Below are positions 26,325-34,702 of a stretch of DNA of 64,000 nucleotides, piece by piece. The notes beneath the pieces were generated by a model. That model saw only the letters and a list, made by a program, of their open reading frames with translations, did not search any database and had not been told where the DNA came from. The stretch spans positions 34,582 through 98,581 of the forward strand of contig SAQE01000015.1 of the NCBI GenBank assembly GCA_004020545.1. Direction: 5' to 3'. The stretch's first letter is position 1, and each line of letters opens with the position of its first letter. Position numbers and translations under genes: made by a program. This DNA comes from Mesorhizobium sp. (GTDB lineage Bacteria > Pseudomonadota > Alphaproteobacteria > Rhizobiales > Rhizobiaceae).

Positions 26325-27173
26325 ATGAACTACCGCCACGCCTATCACGCCGGCAATTTCGCCGACGTCGTCAAGCATGCCGTGCTCAGCCGTCTGGTCG
26401 AGTATCTGAAGCAGAAGGACAAGGCTTTCCGCGTCATCGACACCCACGCCGGCATCGGCCGCTACGACCTCGCCTCCGTCGAGTCCGGCAAGACCGGCGA
26501 ATGGCAGGGCGGCGTCGGCCGGCTGTTCGAGGCCACGCTCGAGCCTCGGGCGGCAGCGCTCCTTCGGCCCTATCTGGAAGCGGTGCGCGCGGAAAATCCC
26601 GGCGGCGGCCTTGGTCGCTATCCCGGCTCGCCGCTGATCGTGCGCCACCTCCTGCGCAACCAGGACCGGTTGACCGCGATCGAGCTCCACCCTCAGGATG
26701 CGGCGCGATTGAAATCCGTCTTTGCCGGCGACTTCCAGGCAAGGGTGATCGAGCTCGACGGCTGGCTGGCGCTCGGCGCGCATCTGCCGCCGAAGGAGAA
26801 GCGCGGCCTGGTCCTCGTCGATCCGCCCTTCGAGGAAGAGGGTGAGTTCCAGCGCCTCGTCGAGAACCTGCGCCGTGCACACCGGCGCTGGCCGGGCGGC
26901 ATCTACGCGCTCTGGTATCCGATCAAGGACCGCAAGGCGGTCGCCGCCTTCCGCGCGGCGCTGAAGGAGACAGGCATCCCAAAACTGCTCGACATCGGCT
27001 TCGAGATCCGGCCGATCTCCAGCGAGCCCAGCCTGGATGGCAGCGGCCTGGTGGTCGTCAATCCGCCCTTCACGCTGGAGGGCGAATTGCGGGTGCTGCT
27101 GCCGGCCCTGCACAAGGTGCTGGCCGTCGAGCAGCCGTCGCGCTGGACGATCGAGTGGCTGGCCGGCGAATAA
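26325..27173 (+). CDS. rlmJ: 23S rRNA (adenine2030-N6)-methyltransferase RlmJ
   Basis: 282 residues beginning MNYRHAYHAGNFADVVKHAV, the conserved RlmJ N-terminus with the RNA-binding tip. The S-adenosylmethionine pocket is read from IDTHAGIGRYDL and the catalytic motif from LVLVDPPFEEEGEF (D-P-P-F). Late motifs GIYALWYPIKDR and GLVVVNPPFTLEGEL complete the family pattern. It methylates A2030 of 23S rRNA. The start at ATG 26325 follows GATGAGGACGGC; the upstream frame extension is rejected. Confidence 0.93.
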   Translation: MNYRHAYHAGNFADVVKHAVLSRLVEYLKQKDKAFRVIDTHAGIGRYDLASVESGKTGEWQGGVGRLFEATLEPRAAALLRPYLEAVRAENPGGGLGRYPGSPLIVRHLLRNQDRLTAIELHPQDAARLKSVFAGDFQARVIELDGWLALGAHLPPKEKRGLVLVDPPFEEEGEFQRLVENLRRAHRRWPGGIYALWYPIKDRKAVAAFRAALKETGIPKLLDIGFEIRPISSEPSLDGSGLVVVNPPFTLEGELRVLLPALHKVLAVEQPSRWTIEWLAGE

Positions 27174-27191
27174 GCTCGCGCGAAGATTGAG

Positions 27192-27947
27192 CTATGTCAG
27201 TGCCGATGGCGTGATCCCCGTCAGTCGCCGGCTTTCGCGGATCAGATGCGCCTGGTCGGCATAGCCGGCCTCGATGGCGAGCACGGCGGTCGAGGCATCG
27301 CCGGCTTTCCCGCGCAGGCGTCGGAAGCGGTGGAAGCGCAAAATGCGGTCGAGCGTTTTCGGGCCATAGCCGAAGGCGCTCTCGAAGCGACGCCTCAGCG
27401 TCCGCTCGCTCATATGCAGATGGCGCTGCAGGAAAGGAACCAAGGGCGTCTCCGGCGGCAGTCCTTCGTCGATAGCGTCAAAGGCTCTGCCCATCAGCGG
27501 ATCGAGCGCATCGCGCCCTTGTGTGTGCATGCCGACCGTCTCTTCCAGTTGCCGCACCATGACGTCGAGGTCTGGCACGGCCTTGATGCGGTCGGACAGC
27601 GCCCGGGCGCGCGTGCCCCAGAGCACGCCAAGGTCGAGGCGTTCGCCGACGATCTCGCTGGCCGGCACGCCGAGCCAGCCGGCGGCGGCTCCCGGCCGGA
27701 AGCGGAAGCCGACGATCACCGCGCCGGAGGATGGCCTTTCGATCTGAGGCTCCTTGTCCGGACCGGCGATGCGGAACCGGCCGTCGATCCATTGCAGGTC
27801 GATGGTTGCGTCGGGTGTGATCACGATCGGCGGGACAGCCTGATGATCCATGCGATGCACCCAGAGCGCGGAAAAGGCGCCAGCCAGGCCTCGGGCTACG
27901 GGCCGCTCCCGAAAGAAGCCGGTAGTCTGCGCCAGAACCGGTTCCAT
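27192..27947 (-). CDS. AraC family transcriptional regulator
   Basis: About 251 residues. The N-terminal half carries the sensor domain (PIVITPDATIDLQW, GVIVGFRFRPGAAAGWLG-like) seen in DUF6597-type AraC regulators. The C-terminal double helix-turn-helix is MSERTLRRRFESAFGYGPKT and STAVLAIEAGYADQAHLIRES. ATG 27947 is preceded by CGGAGAAGAA; earlier in-frame Met codons at 27989 and 28058 lack such a site. It is divergent from the VOC-DoxX pair and is the likely regulator of it. Confidence 0.82.
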   Translation of the reverse strand: MEPVLAQTTGFFRERPVARGLAGAFSALWVHRMDHQAVPPIVITPDATIDLQWIDGRFRIAGPDKEPQIERPSSGAVIVGFRFRPGAAAGWLGVPASEIVGERLDLGVLWGTRARALSDRIKAVPDLDVMVRQLEETVGMHTQGRDALDPLMGRAFDAIDEGLPPETPLVPFLQRHLHMSERTLRRRFESAFGYGPKTLDRILRFHRFRRLRGKAGDASTAVLAIEAGYADQAHLIRESRRLTGITPSALT

Positions 27948-28121
27948 TTCTTCTCCGATCTGCTCCGCCCGGATCGGTGCGACGGTCATTTTGGCCGAAA
28001 TCTTCAATGCCGGCCGCGTCGTTCGTGGCAAAACGAATGCAGCTTTACAGCGCTTCATGCGCTTCTATCAGACCGCGTCCGTTTCCGAATGTGGTCCCGA
28101 ATATAGAAAGGAGTGAGAGAA

Positions 28122-28544
28122 ATGAAAGCTCGCATCACCGTCGTCACGCTTGGCGTCGACGATCTGGAAGCGTCGCTCAAATTCTACCGCGACGGCCTGG
28201 GCTTGCCGACCGAGGGCATCATCGGCCGCGAGTTCGAGCACGGCGCCGTCGCCTTCTTCGAGCTCGCAGGTGGCTTGAAGTTCGCCATCTTCGAGCGCTC
28301 GAGCATCGCCCACGACGCCACGGTGCCACAGAGCGGCCGCAGCCCCACCGAGTTAACCATCGGCCACAATGTGGCCAGCGAAGCCGAGGTCGACGCCGTG
28401 ATGGCAGAGGCCATCAAGGCCGGCGCGCGCGTGGTCAAGCCGGCTCAAAAGACCTTCTGGGGCGGCTATGCCGGCTATTTCCAGGACCCCGACGATCATC
28501 TCTGGGAGGTCGTCTACAACCCCGCTTTCATCCCCGAGGACTAG
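28122..28544 (+). CDS. VOC superfamily protein (glyoxalase-like)
   Basis: 140 residues with paired beta-alpha-beta-beta-beta modules typical of glyoxalase/bleomycin-resistance/dioxygenase proteins. The N-terminal half has TLGVDDLEASLKFYRDGLGL and the C-terminal half FQDPDDHLWEVVYNPAF, with the metal-ligand Glu in LWEV. ATG 28122 follows AAAGGAGTGAGAGAA. It is followed 37 bp later by a DoxX protein, and the pair is divergent from an AraC regulator, which suggests a small stress or detoxification module. The substrate is unknown. Confidence 0.85.
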   Translation: MKARITVVTLGVDDLEASLKFYRDGLGLPTEGIIGREFEHGAVAFFELAGGLKFAIFERSSIAHDATVPQSGRSPTELTIGHNVASEAEVDAVMAEAIKAGARVVKPAQKTFWGGYAGYFQDPDDHLWEVVYNPAFIPED

Positions 28545-28581
28545 GCACTACACGCCCATATTCCGTCGAAAGGAGGTCGTC

Positions 28582-28944
28582 ATGTTTGTTCAGAACGCTC
28601 AGGCGCTTGGCGCGCTTCTTATCGGCGGCGTGTTCATCCTCGCCGGAATCGAGCACTTCGTGAAATTCAAGGCGATGCGCGGCTATCTGGCCGCGCAGCA
28701 ATTTCCAGCGCCTTCCTTCATGCTCGCCGCCGGCTCGGCGCTCGAGATCGTCGCCGGCCTGATGCTTGTGCTGGGCCTCGCCGTGCCCTTCGCCGCCGGC
28801 GCGCTTGTCGTGTTCACGCTGGCCGCGAATTTCATGCTGCTGCGCTTCTGGGCATCCGAGGAGCCGGAACGGCAGGTGCTGCGCAATGCGTTTCTGATCA
28901 ACGTCGCGGTCATTGGCGGGCTGCTGCTTGCCGCAACGACCTAG
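28582..28944 (+). CDS. DoxX family membrane protein
   Basis: 120 residues with four hydrophobic helices. The first includes ALLIGGVFILAGIEHFVKF with the family's G-x-x-F-x-x-x-G-x-x-H/K arrangement, followed by RGYLAAQQFPAP and ALEIVAGLMLVLGLAVPFAA. DoxX/SURF4-like proteins are small inner-membrane proteins linked to redox stress or quinone chemistry in several bacteria. ATG 28582 has a strong ribosome site, AAAGGAGGTCGTC. It is likely co-transcribed with the VOC gene. Confidence 0.85.
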   Translation: MFVQNAQALGALLIGGVFILAGIEHFVKFKAMRGYLAAQQFPAPSFMLAAGSALEIVAGLMLVLGLAVPFAAGALVVFTLAANFMLLRFWASEEPERQVLRNAFLINVAVIGGLLLAATT

Positions 28945-29051
28945 CCAGTGACATCTGGAACGATGTTTTCTGGAAACCATTGTTTTCGCACCCGCTTGAC
29001 CGCCGCCAAGCGAATCCGCACAGTGCGCGCAACCGACCTTGAGAGGCTGTC

Positions 29052-29504
29052 ATGACTCGCTTCGCTCATTCCGCTCTTGCCGCGCTGATTTCGCTTCTGA
29101 CGCCGCTTGGCACGTCGCTTGGCTTCACCCAGGCCGCGCATGCAGCCGACCTTGCCGTCTACACCGAGGATGACGGTGGCGTCTGCGGTGAGGCCTGGGT
29201 GCTGAACAAGATCACCGATCGCTTCGCCTATCAGGTCAAGCACGTACCGCATCTGCCCAATGTCGCGATCGCCGACTTCCATCGCATTCACCAGCACCGC
29301 TATTTGCCGGCGAGCAACGAATGGCCGATCGGCCGGCGCTATTGCGGCGCAACCGTCAGCCTGTCTGACGGCCGCGACCGCACCATCTGGTACCTGATCG
29401 AGGAAGGCCAGGGCTTTGCCTCGATCGGCGACAATGTCGAGTTCTGCGTCTCGGGCTTCGACCGCTGGATGGTCTATAACGGCCGCTGCCGCGTGCTGCG
29501 GTAA
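29052..29504 (+). CDS. Secreted hypothetical protein
   Basis: 150 residues. A signal peptide (LAALISLLTPLGTSLGFTQA, ending AAHAA) precedes a soluble domain with HVPHLPNVAIADFHRIHQHR, YCGATVSLSDGRDRTIWYLI and FCVSGFDRWMVYNGRCRVLR. Three or four Cys residues in the mature part could form two disulfides. Rhizobial relatives of this appearance are uncharacterised. It has its own ribosome site (GAGAGGCTGTC) and no operon partner. Confidence 0.65.
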   Translation: MTRFAHSALAALISLLTPLGTSLGFTQAAHAADLAVYTEDDGGVCGEAWVLNKITDRFAYQVKHVPHLPNVAIADFHRIHQHRYLPASNEWPIGRRYCGATVSLSDGRDRTIWYLIEEGQGFASIGDNVEFCVSGFDRWMVYNGRCRVLR

Positions 29505-29672
29505 AGGTTCTTCCAATCAGTCTCGTGCCTGCGGTTCGCAGGTCGCAGCCGCTTCGTTCGGCCTACCGTCGACATCAGCCGTTCGCGAATATTGCGGGCC
29601 TGCCGTCTATCGCCGGAAAGCAAATCGGCTAATCTGACCGCCCGAGAGCACAAATCACTTTCGGGAGTTTTT

Positions 29673-30287
29673 ATGGATCTTGCCACCATACTCGCCTTCG
29701 CGGCTGCCTTCTTCGTCTTCGCCGCCAGCCCCGGTCCGGACAATATGACGATCGTCGCCCGCACGATCTCCAACGGCCCGGCATCGGGCATCGCCTACGG
29801 CACCGGCACGGTGGTCGGCATCCTGATCTTCTTGAGCCTTGCGGCCTTCGGCCTGTCGATTGTCGCCGCCAAGATGGCGATCCTCATGACGGCGCTTCGC
29901 TACGGGGGCGCGGCCTACCTGATCTGGATGGGCATCAGGCTATGGAGCGCTGCGCCGGTCGTGCCGGAACTGCAGCCCGTCTCCGAGCGGCGCGGATTGC
30001 TTGCTATTTTCGCCACCGGGGTCGCGCTCAATCTAGGCAATCCGAAAATGCCGCTGTTCTACCTGGCGCTGCTGCCCAATGTGGTCGGCGCCTCGCTCGA
30101 CGCTGGTCGTGTCTGCGTGCTGATGGTGGTGATCGTGGCTGTCGAGATCGTGGTGATCGGCGGACATGTCATGCTCGCCGGTCGCGCCCGCAAACTGCTG
30201 CGCACGCCGAAGGTCGTGCGCCGGGTGAACCGTGCGGCGGGCGGCGTGATGGTCGGCGCCGGCGTCGCGGTCGCCGCCGTCCGCTGA
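29673..30287 (+). CDS. LysE family translocator
   Basis: 204 residues and six hydrophobic helices. The N-terminus FAAAFFVFAASPGPDNMTIV contains the S-P-G-P motif that marks the LysE/RhtB exporters, which expel amino acids or related compounds using proton flow. The central GLLAIFATGVALNLGNPKM has the usual N-P-K loop. ATG 29673 follows CGGGAGTTTTT. The substrate is unpredicted. The next gene, a TetR regulator, starts 80 bp later on the same strand. Confidence 0.88.
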   Translation: MDLATILAFAAAFFVFAASPGPDNMTIVARTISNGPASGIAYGTGTVVGILIFLSLAAFGLSIVAAKMAILMTALRYGGAAYLIWMGIRLWSAAPVVPELQPVSERRGLLAIFATGVALNLGNPKMPLFYLALLPNVVGASLDAGRVCVLMVVIVAVEIVVIGGHVMLAGRARKLLRTPKVVRRVNRAAGGVMVGAGVAVAAVR

Positions 30288-30336
30288 TACCCGGCGACTC
30301 GGCCAATTGACAAAACTCAGAGCCACCGCTAGGAAA

Positions 30337-30352
30337 GAGACAGACCTGTCTC
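30337..30352. promoter_or_regulatory. Operator-like palindrome upstream of a TetR gene
   Basis: GAGACAG and CTGTCTC are perfect 7-bp inverted arms around a 2-bp centre, 17 bp before the TetR ATG at 30369. Its position over the likely promoter suggests autorepression by that TetR protein. No second copy was noticed nearby. Confidence 0.7.
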
Positions 30353-30368
30353 ATCACTTGGTGGCGAC

Positions 30369-30950
30369 ATGACGCCTTCATCGCCTTCCGGCAAACGCCA
30401 GCATGTCGTCGACGCAGCCTATGCGCTGTTCAAGCGCGACGGCTTCCATGCCACCGGCATCGACCGCATCATCGCCGAGGCCGACATCGCCAAGATGACG
30501 ATGTACCGCCATTTTCCGGCAAAGGACGATCTGATCGTCGCGGTGCTGGAGCATCGCGCGGCGCGTTTCGAACGTCAGCTCGACCGGCTGGCCGCGACAG
30601 CGGGCACGGCGGCGGCGAAGATCGCGACGATCCTGGACTGGCACGAGCGCTGGTTTCGCGATCCGGATTTCCACGGCTGCCTGTTCGCGCACGCGCTCGC
30701 CGAGTTCGGCGATACCGATCATCCGGTGTTCAAGGCCGCCAGCCGCCAGAAGAACGGCTTGCGCAAACGCATGCGTTCCATACTCGAGAAGGAGATGCCG
30801 ACCGAGCCGGCCGAGGGCGCCGCGGCGGCGCTGCTGATGCTGATCGAGGGCGCGACGCTGATGGCTCAGATGGGAGAAGCGACCGCCGCCATCGACAGCG
30901 CCCGCAAGGCGGCTTCCGCCATCATCGCAAGCGCGCGGGTGCCGCCGTGA
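30369..30950 (+). CDS. TetR family regulator
   Basis: 193 residues. The DNA-binding N-terminus is HVVDAAYALFKRDGFHATGI then IDRIIAEADIAKMTMYRHF. The ligand domain contains GCLFAHALAEFGD, a pattern found in TetR_C_33-type regulators. The palindrome at 30337-30352 is the likely site. The stop overlaps the following transporter start (GTGA), so the regulator and the EamA exporter form a two-gene unit, as seen in efflux modules. Confidence 0.87.
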   Translation: MTPSSPSGKRQHVVDAAYALFKRDGFHATGIDRIIAEADIAKMTMYRHFPAKDDLIVAVLEHRAARFERQLDRLAATAGTAAAKIATILDWHERWFRDPDFHGCLFAHALAEFGDTDHPVFKAASRQKNGLRKRMRSILEKEMPTEPAEGAAAALLMLIEGATLMAQMGEATAAIDSARKAASAIIASARVPP

Positions 30951-31779
30951 GCGCGACGGTCGTCGGGCTCGCGCTGTTCGCGGCTATCCTGCATGCCAGT
31001 TGGACTTCCTGCGGACCGGGGCCGACAGGCTGTGGACGATTACAGTGATGAGCTTTTCAAGCGCGGCGGCTGCCATGCCCTTCGTGCTTTTGCACCCGCT
31101 GCCATCGCCGGCCGCCTGGTTATATATCGTGCTCTCAGCCGCTCTTCAGGTCGGCTATAGCGTGTTCCTGGTGGCGGCCTACCGCTATGGTGAGCTGGGA
31201 CAAGTCTACCCGATCGTGCGCGGCAGCGTGCCGTTGCTGGTCGCGCTCGGCGGTTTTCTGCTCGCCGGTCAGCGACTTGCCGCGCCGGAGATCATCGGCG
31301 TACTGCTTGTCGCTTGCGGCATCATGGGTCTGTCGCTCGGGCGGGGCAGGGCATCGGCGACATCGATCCTCTATGCGCTGGCCACCGGCACAATCATTGC
31401 CGCATACGCGACCGTCGACGCGATCGGTGTGCGGGCGACCAGCGACAGCGGCGCCTACACCGCCTGGGTGCTGCTGATCTACAGCATCTTGCTGTCGACG
31501 ACTTTTATCGCTCTGCGCGGCGGGCTTGTCGTCGACCTTAAGGCGATGGAAACGTGGAAGGCGTTGGGCGGCGGCGTGTTCGCGCTTCTTGCCTATGGCG
31601 CGGTCGTCGCTGCCTTCGCGCTGGGACCGGCCGGGCCGATCACCGCCATCCGCGAAACCAGCGTCGTCTTCGCCGCCTTCATCGGCCGGTTCTTCCTCGG
31701 CGAGCAGCTCACGCCCCGACGTGTCGGCGCCTGCGCCGTCGTCGCGCTCGGCGCGATCTGCCTCGGCTATCAGCCCTGA
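30947..31779 (+). pseudogene. EamA/DMT family transporter, frameshifted near its first helix
   Basis: From GTG 30947 the frame reads SATVVGLALFAAILHASW, a normal first helix of the drug/metabolite transporter family (H-A-S-W-N-A-F-L-R-T expected). Within the codons after HASW (about 31000-31005) the frame shifts, and the rest continues as FLRTGADRLWTITVMSF through about nine more helices, ending GAICLGYQP at 31779. Compared with the family, about four bases are missing or one base is lost. The longest single open frame starts at a TTG at 31000 and would lack the first helix. Either the transporter is inactivated or the read has an indel. Confidence 0.8.
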
Positions 31780-31807
31780 CGATGCCGACCGCCGGCGCTC
31801 GCCATCG

Positions 31808-32434
31808 TCATGCCCGCGCGCCCTGGCCGGACAGATAGGCGCAGATCAGCTCGCCGAGCTGCTTCTGCAGTTCCGGCGCATCGAGCATGTTGCGGCGCGC
31901 CGCATTGTGGATCACGCCCTCGACGGCGGAAGAGAGTACGCGCGCCATGGTCTCGGTGTCCTTGCGGCGCCGGCGGTATTGCGCGACGGCCGCCGCATAG
32001 TGCTCGAGGTAGCGGGCCTGGAACGAGGCATGCGCGGCGCGCGAGCCGCGGTCGCCCGGCGCTTCGTCGAGCAGTACTTGGTGCAGCGTCGGATGGATGC
32101 TGTGCGCCGCGATCATGCCGCGCACCAGCTCGCGCGCGAACTGCCTCAGCGGCTTCTCCTCGGCCGCGGCTTCGCGGATGACCGACAGCACATGGTCGAA
32201 GTGGCGGCGCCGGATGGCGTCGACCAGCGCGAGCTTGTCGGGAAAATACTGATAGAGCGAGCCGATGCTCACGCCTGCGGCCTCGGCCACCTTGTTGGTG
32301 CTGAAGCCCGCCCAGCCGATCTCGCTCAGAACGCGAGCACCTGCTTCAATTATCGCCTCGACGGTGGCGACCGAGCGCGCCTGGCGCGGTTCCTTGCGCA
32401 TGCGCGGAGCGGATTTCGCAATGCGAGTAGACAT
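31808..32434 (-). CDS. TetR family regulator
   Basis: 208 residues from ATG 32434. The N-terminal ARSVATVEAIIEAGARVLSE then FSTNKVAEAAGVSIGSLYQYF is the TetR helix-turn-helix. The ligand domain includes LVRGMIAAHSIHPTLHQVL, of the TetR_C_17-like group. It is divergent from the DinB gene (start 32506), so the 71-bp gap probably carries both promoters. The open frame extends far upstream to 33010, but no start there is supported. Confidence 0.85.
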   Translation of the reverse strand: MSTRIAKSAPRMRKEPRQARSVATVEAIIEAGARVLSEIGWAGFSTNKVAEAAGVSIGSLYQYFPDKLALVDAIRRRHFDHVLSVIREAAAEEKPLRQFARELVRGMIAAHSIHPTLHQVLLDEAPGDRGSRAAHASFQARYLEHYAAAVAQYRRRRKDTETMARVLSSAVEGVIHNAARRNMLDAPELQKQLGELICAYLSGQGARA

Positions 32435-32505
32435 CCTGGCCGGCTCTCCCGAGAATATAAACAGCTTACTCACATTTGACTCCAACGCAAATGGGGCGCG
32501 GACGG

Positions 32506-33037
32506 ATGAGTGCCAGGACGTTGCTGAAGAGCCTGCTTGTCTACCAGGCCTGGGCCAATGACGAGCTCCTGGGAGAAGCTCGCCAGTCTCGATCCGCGCG
32601 ACAACGAGATGAAACGCCGCGCCGCGCTGAGGCTGATGAACCACATCCATGTCGTGTCTCGGATCTTTGCGGCGCATCTCGCGGGCGCTGACCACGGCTA
32701 TACGAGCGACAACACCGAAGAAACGCCGGAGCCGGCTGAGCTGCGCGCCGCCATGGCGGAAAGCGACCGCTGGTATCTCGACTATCTCGAAACCGTTTCG
32801 GAGCAACGGTTTGCGGAGCCTGTCGCCTTCACCTTCACCGACGGCGACAAGGGCTGCATGACCAGGCAGGAGATGCTGACCCATGTCGTACTGCACGGCG
32901 GCTATCATCGCGGCGAGATAGGCCGCATGCTGGCGCAGATCGAGGTTTCGCCGCCCTGGGATACCTATGCCGTCCATCTGCACCGGGCCGAGCCGTCGCG
33001 TCGCTTGCACAGCAAGCCCGAACCGCTTGATGCCTGA
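32506..33037 (+). pseudogene. DinB family protein with a one-base insertion
   Basis: From ATG 32506 the frame begins MSARTLLKSLLVYQAWANDE, matching the DinB/damage-inducible family. Near 32573 an extra G in a GGG run breaks it. The following frame continues KLASLDPRDNEMKRRAALRL, VMSRIFAAHLAG-like, and the metal-site helix QEMLTHVVLHGGYHRGEIGR with its late His pair, ending at 33037. Corrected length is about 176 residues. These four-helix metal proteins are often thiol-dependent transferases. The gene is divergent from the TetR regulator and may be its target. A sequencing error is possible. Confidence 0.75.
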
Positions 33038-33463
33038 TGCGGCAGTCGTCAGAATGCGAGCATCAAGCTCACTTTCTAACCGGCAAGCTTTGCCGCGACC
33101 TTGGTTCGGCTCTGCTTCTTCCCGACCTGTAGATCTTTCCGCTGGACAAGATGAAACTCTCGCCGCTCTGCTTCTTCTCCCTTATGAGCAGTGTGCTCAC
33201 ATTCTGCTCTCTGGGCAACGTCGACACGTCCGGATGATCGGGCGATAGAGAGCATCGAGAATTCTCGGAGATGCAATTTCACTTCGACAGACAAAGATTC
33301 GTTGTCGTTTTTTGCGCCGTTACCCTTGTCAGCGCGTCTTGTGTAACCAAAATTCAATAACTAAAAATCATTGTGTTGCTTCGCTGGCTAGACAGTCGCG
33401 AGTCAGATATGCATGAGCACGCCGGGTCACTCACGACCATCGGCAAAACGCAAGGGGCATCGC
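33038..33463. other. Intergenic stretch before the H1-like gene
   Basis: About 425 bp of lower GC. Bases 33330-33380 are AT-rich (TAACCAAAATTCAATAAC and following) and are the likely promoter of the lysine-rich protein. A minus-strand frame at 33076-33357 begins with TTG and shows no family pattern, so no gene is called. Confidence 0.5.
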
Positions 33464-33859
33464 ATGGCAAAGACGACAACCAAGGCGCCGGCGGCGAAAG
33501 CGCCGGCAAAGAAAGCGGCACCGAAAGCTGCCGCGAAACCCGCAGCAGTGAAGAAGGCAGCACCGAAGGCGGCCGCCAAGGCTCCGGCCAAGGCTGCGGC
33601 GAAACCCGCCGCGAAGGCCGCGGCTAAGCCGGCCGCGAAGGCTGCGGCTAAGCCTGCCGCCAAGGCAGCGGCAAAGCCTGCCGCCAAGGCCGCGGCGAAG
33701 CCCGCCGCCAAGGCAGCAGCCAAGGCTCCGGCCAAGAAGCCTGCTGCAAAGGCAGCGGCAAAGCCCGCCGCCAAGGCTCCGATGAAAGCGGCTGCCGCCA
33801 AGTCGACGGCAGCGGTGAAGAAGGCGGCGCCGGCAAAGAAGGCGCCTGCCAAGAAGTAA
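33464..33859 (+). CDS. Histone H1-like Lys/Ala/Pro-rich DNA-binding protein
   Basis: 131 residues made almost entirely of Lys, Ala and Pro. The core is a run of K-A-A-A-K-P-A and K-A-P-A-K units, repeated about ten times between residues 40 and 110. This is the composition of bacterial H1-like proteins and eukaryotic H1 tails, which bind and compact DNA. ATG 33464 follows AAGGGGCATCGC; the earlier ATG at 33413 is less likely. The repeat DNA (AAGGCNGCGGCNAAGCC units) is prone to copy-number change, so length may vary among strains. Confidence 0.82.
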   Translation: MAKTTTKAPAAKAPAKKAAPKAAAKPAAVKKAAPKAAAKAPAKAAAKPAAKAAAKPAAKAAAKPAAKAAAKPAAKAAAKPAAKAAAKAPAKKPAAKAAAKPAAKAPMKAAAAKSTAAVKKAAPAKKAPAKK

Positions 33860-33968
33860 TCGCGTAGCTTCGCTTGCGGGCCGCGATGGGTGAGGGCGGG
33901 TGCCGTCGAGGCGTCCCTCTCGCCGGCTCGGCGTGATAGCGAGCGGAGTCGGAGCGCACGCTCCTCCT

Positions 33969-34015
33969 AAAGCTCTCGGAAATTTTGCCGTCGGCAAAAC
34001 TTCCGGGAGCTTTTT
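33969..34015 (+). terminator. Intrinsic terminator downstream of the H1-like gene
   Basis: AAAGCTCTCGGAA and TTTTGCCG pair with CGGCAAAA and TTCCGGGAGCTTT to form a long hairpin, followed by a run of five Ts. It lies about 110 bp after the H1-like stop. Confidence 0.8.
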
Positions 34016-34118
34016 GTTGCGGTGACCAGTGCACATTGGCACGATCGATCCGGCCGTCGGGTGAGGGGAACTGCGTCATGCCAGATTCGCAGCGGCTAAG
34101 ATGCGAGACGAATGCTTC

Positions 34119-34577
34119 ATGGCTTTGGCACTTATTATTCGTCCGGCGAGCGAGGACGACGCGGAACCGGTGAGCCGCGTGATCGTGGCCGCTCTGCGTG
34201 AAACCAACGCCAGGGACTACGCGCCGGACATCATTGCCCGCGTGCAACAAAGCTTCAGCCCGTCGGCAATGCTGCAGTTCTTCAGAAAGCGCCAGGTCTT
34301 CGTCGCCGTTGTCGGCAACAGGGTCGTAGGAACCGCGAGTCTGGATGGAGCGATGGTCCGATCCGTGTTCGTCGATCCCGCATTTCAGGGCCGGCACGTT
34401 GGCAGGCGACTGATGTCGCGGATCGAGGATGCGGCGCGGGCAAACGGCGTGACGGTGCTGACGGTGCCTTCCTCGGTTACCGCGGAGCCATTTTATTCCA
34501 GGCTCGGGTTCCAGGCGGTTCGGAACAGTTTCCATGGCGACGAACGAACCGTCATCATGGAGCGACCCCTGAGGTAG
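34119..34577 (+). CDS. GNAT family N-acetyltransferase
   Basis: 152 residues. IIRPASEDDAEPVSRVIVAA is the N-terminal strand-helix of the GNAT fold. MVRSVFVDPAFQGRHVGRRL carries the acetyl-CoA pyrophosphate loop (Q-G-R-H-V-G, a Q/R-x-x-G-x-G/A variant), and AEPFYSRLGFQAV ends the core. The acceptor is unknown. ATG 34101 is an in-frame alternative six codons upstream. Confidence 0.85.
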   Translation: MALALIIRPASEDDAEPVSRVIVAALRETNARDYAPDIIARVQQSFSPSAMLQFFRKRQVFVAVVGNRVVGTASLDGAMVRSVFVDPAFQGRHVGRRLMSRIEDAARANGVTVLTVPSSVTAEPFYSRLGFQAVRNSFHGDERTVIMERPLR

Positions 34578-34702
34578 CGGCGGCGGCGACCGCTCGCTTG
34601 GCCAAAGCTCTTGTCTGGCGGGCGGCAGGTTTTGGCGACGCTGGCGTTGCCCTCGGAAGCCCATTCGGTCAACAGTGCGCGCAAACAACCAGGAACCTGA
34701 TC

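Noticed and set aside
33076-33357. Minus-strand frame of 93 residues before the H1-like gene
   Set aside because: It begins with TTG in an AT-rich promoter-like region and shows no family pattern.
33427-34042. Long minus-strand frames opposite the H1-like gene
   Set aside because: They are antisense of the Lys/Ala repeat and read as alanine-leucine or cysteine-arginine repeats.
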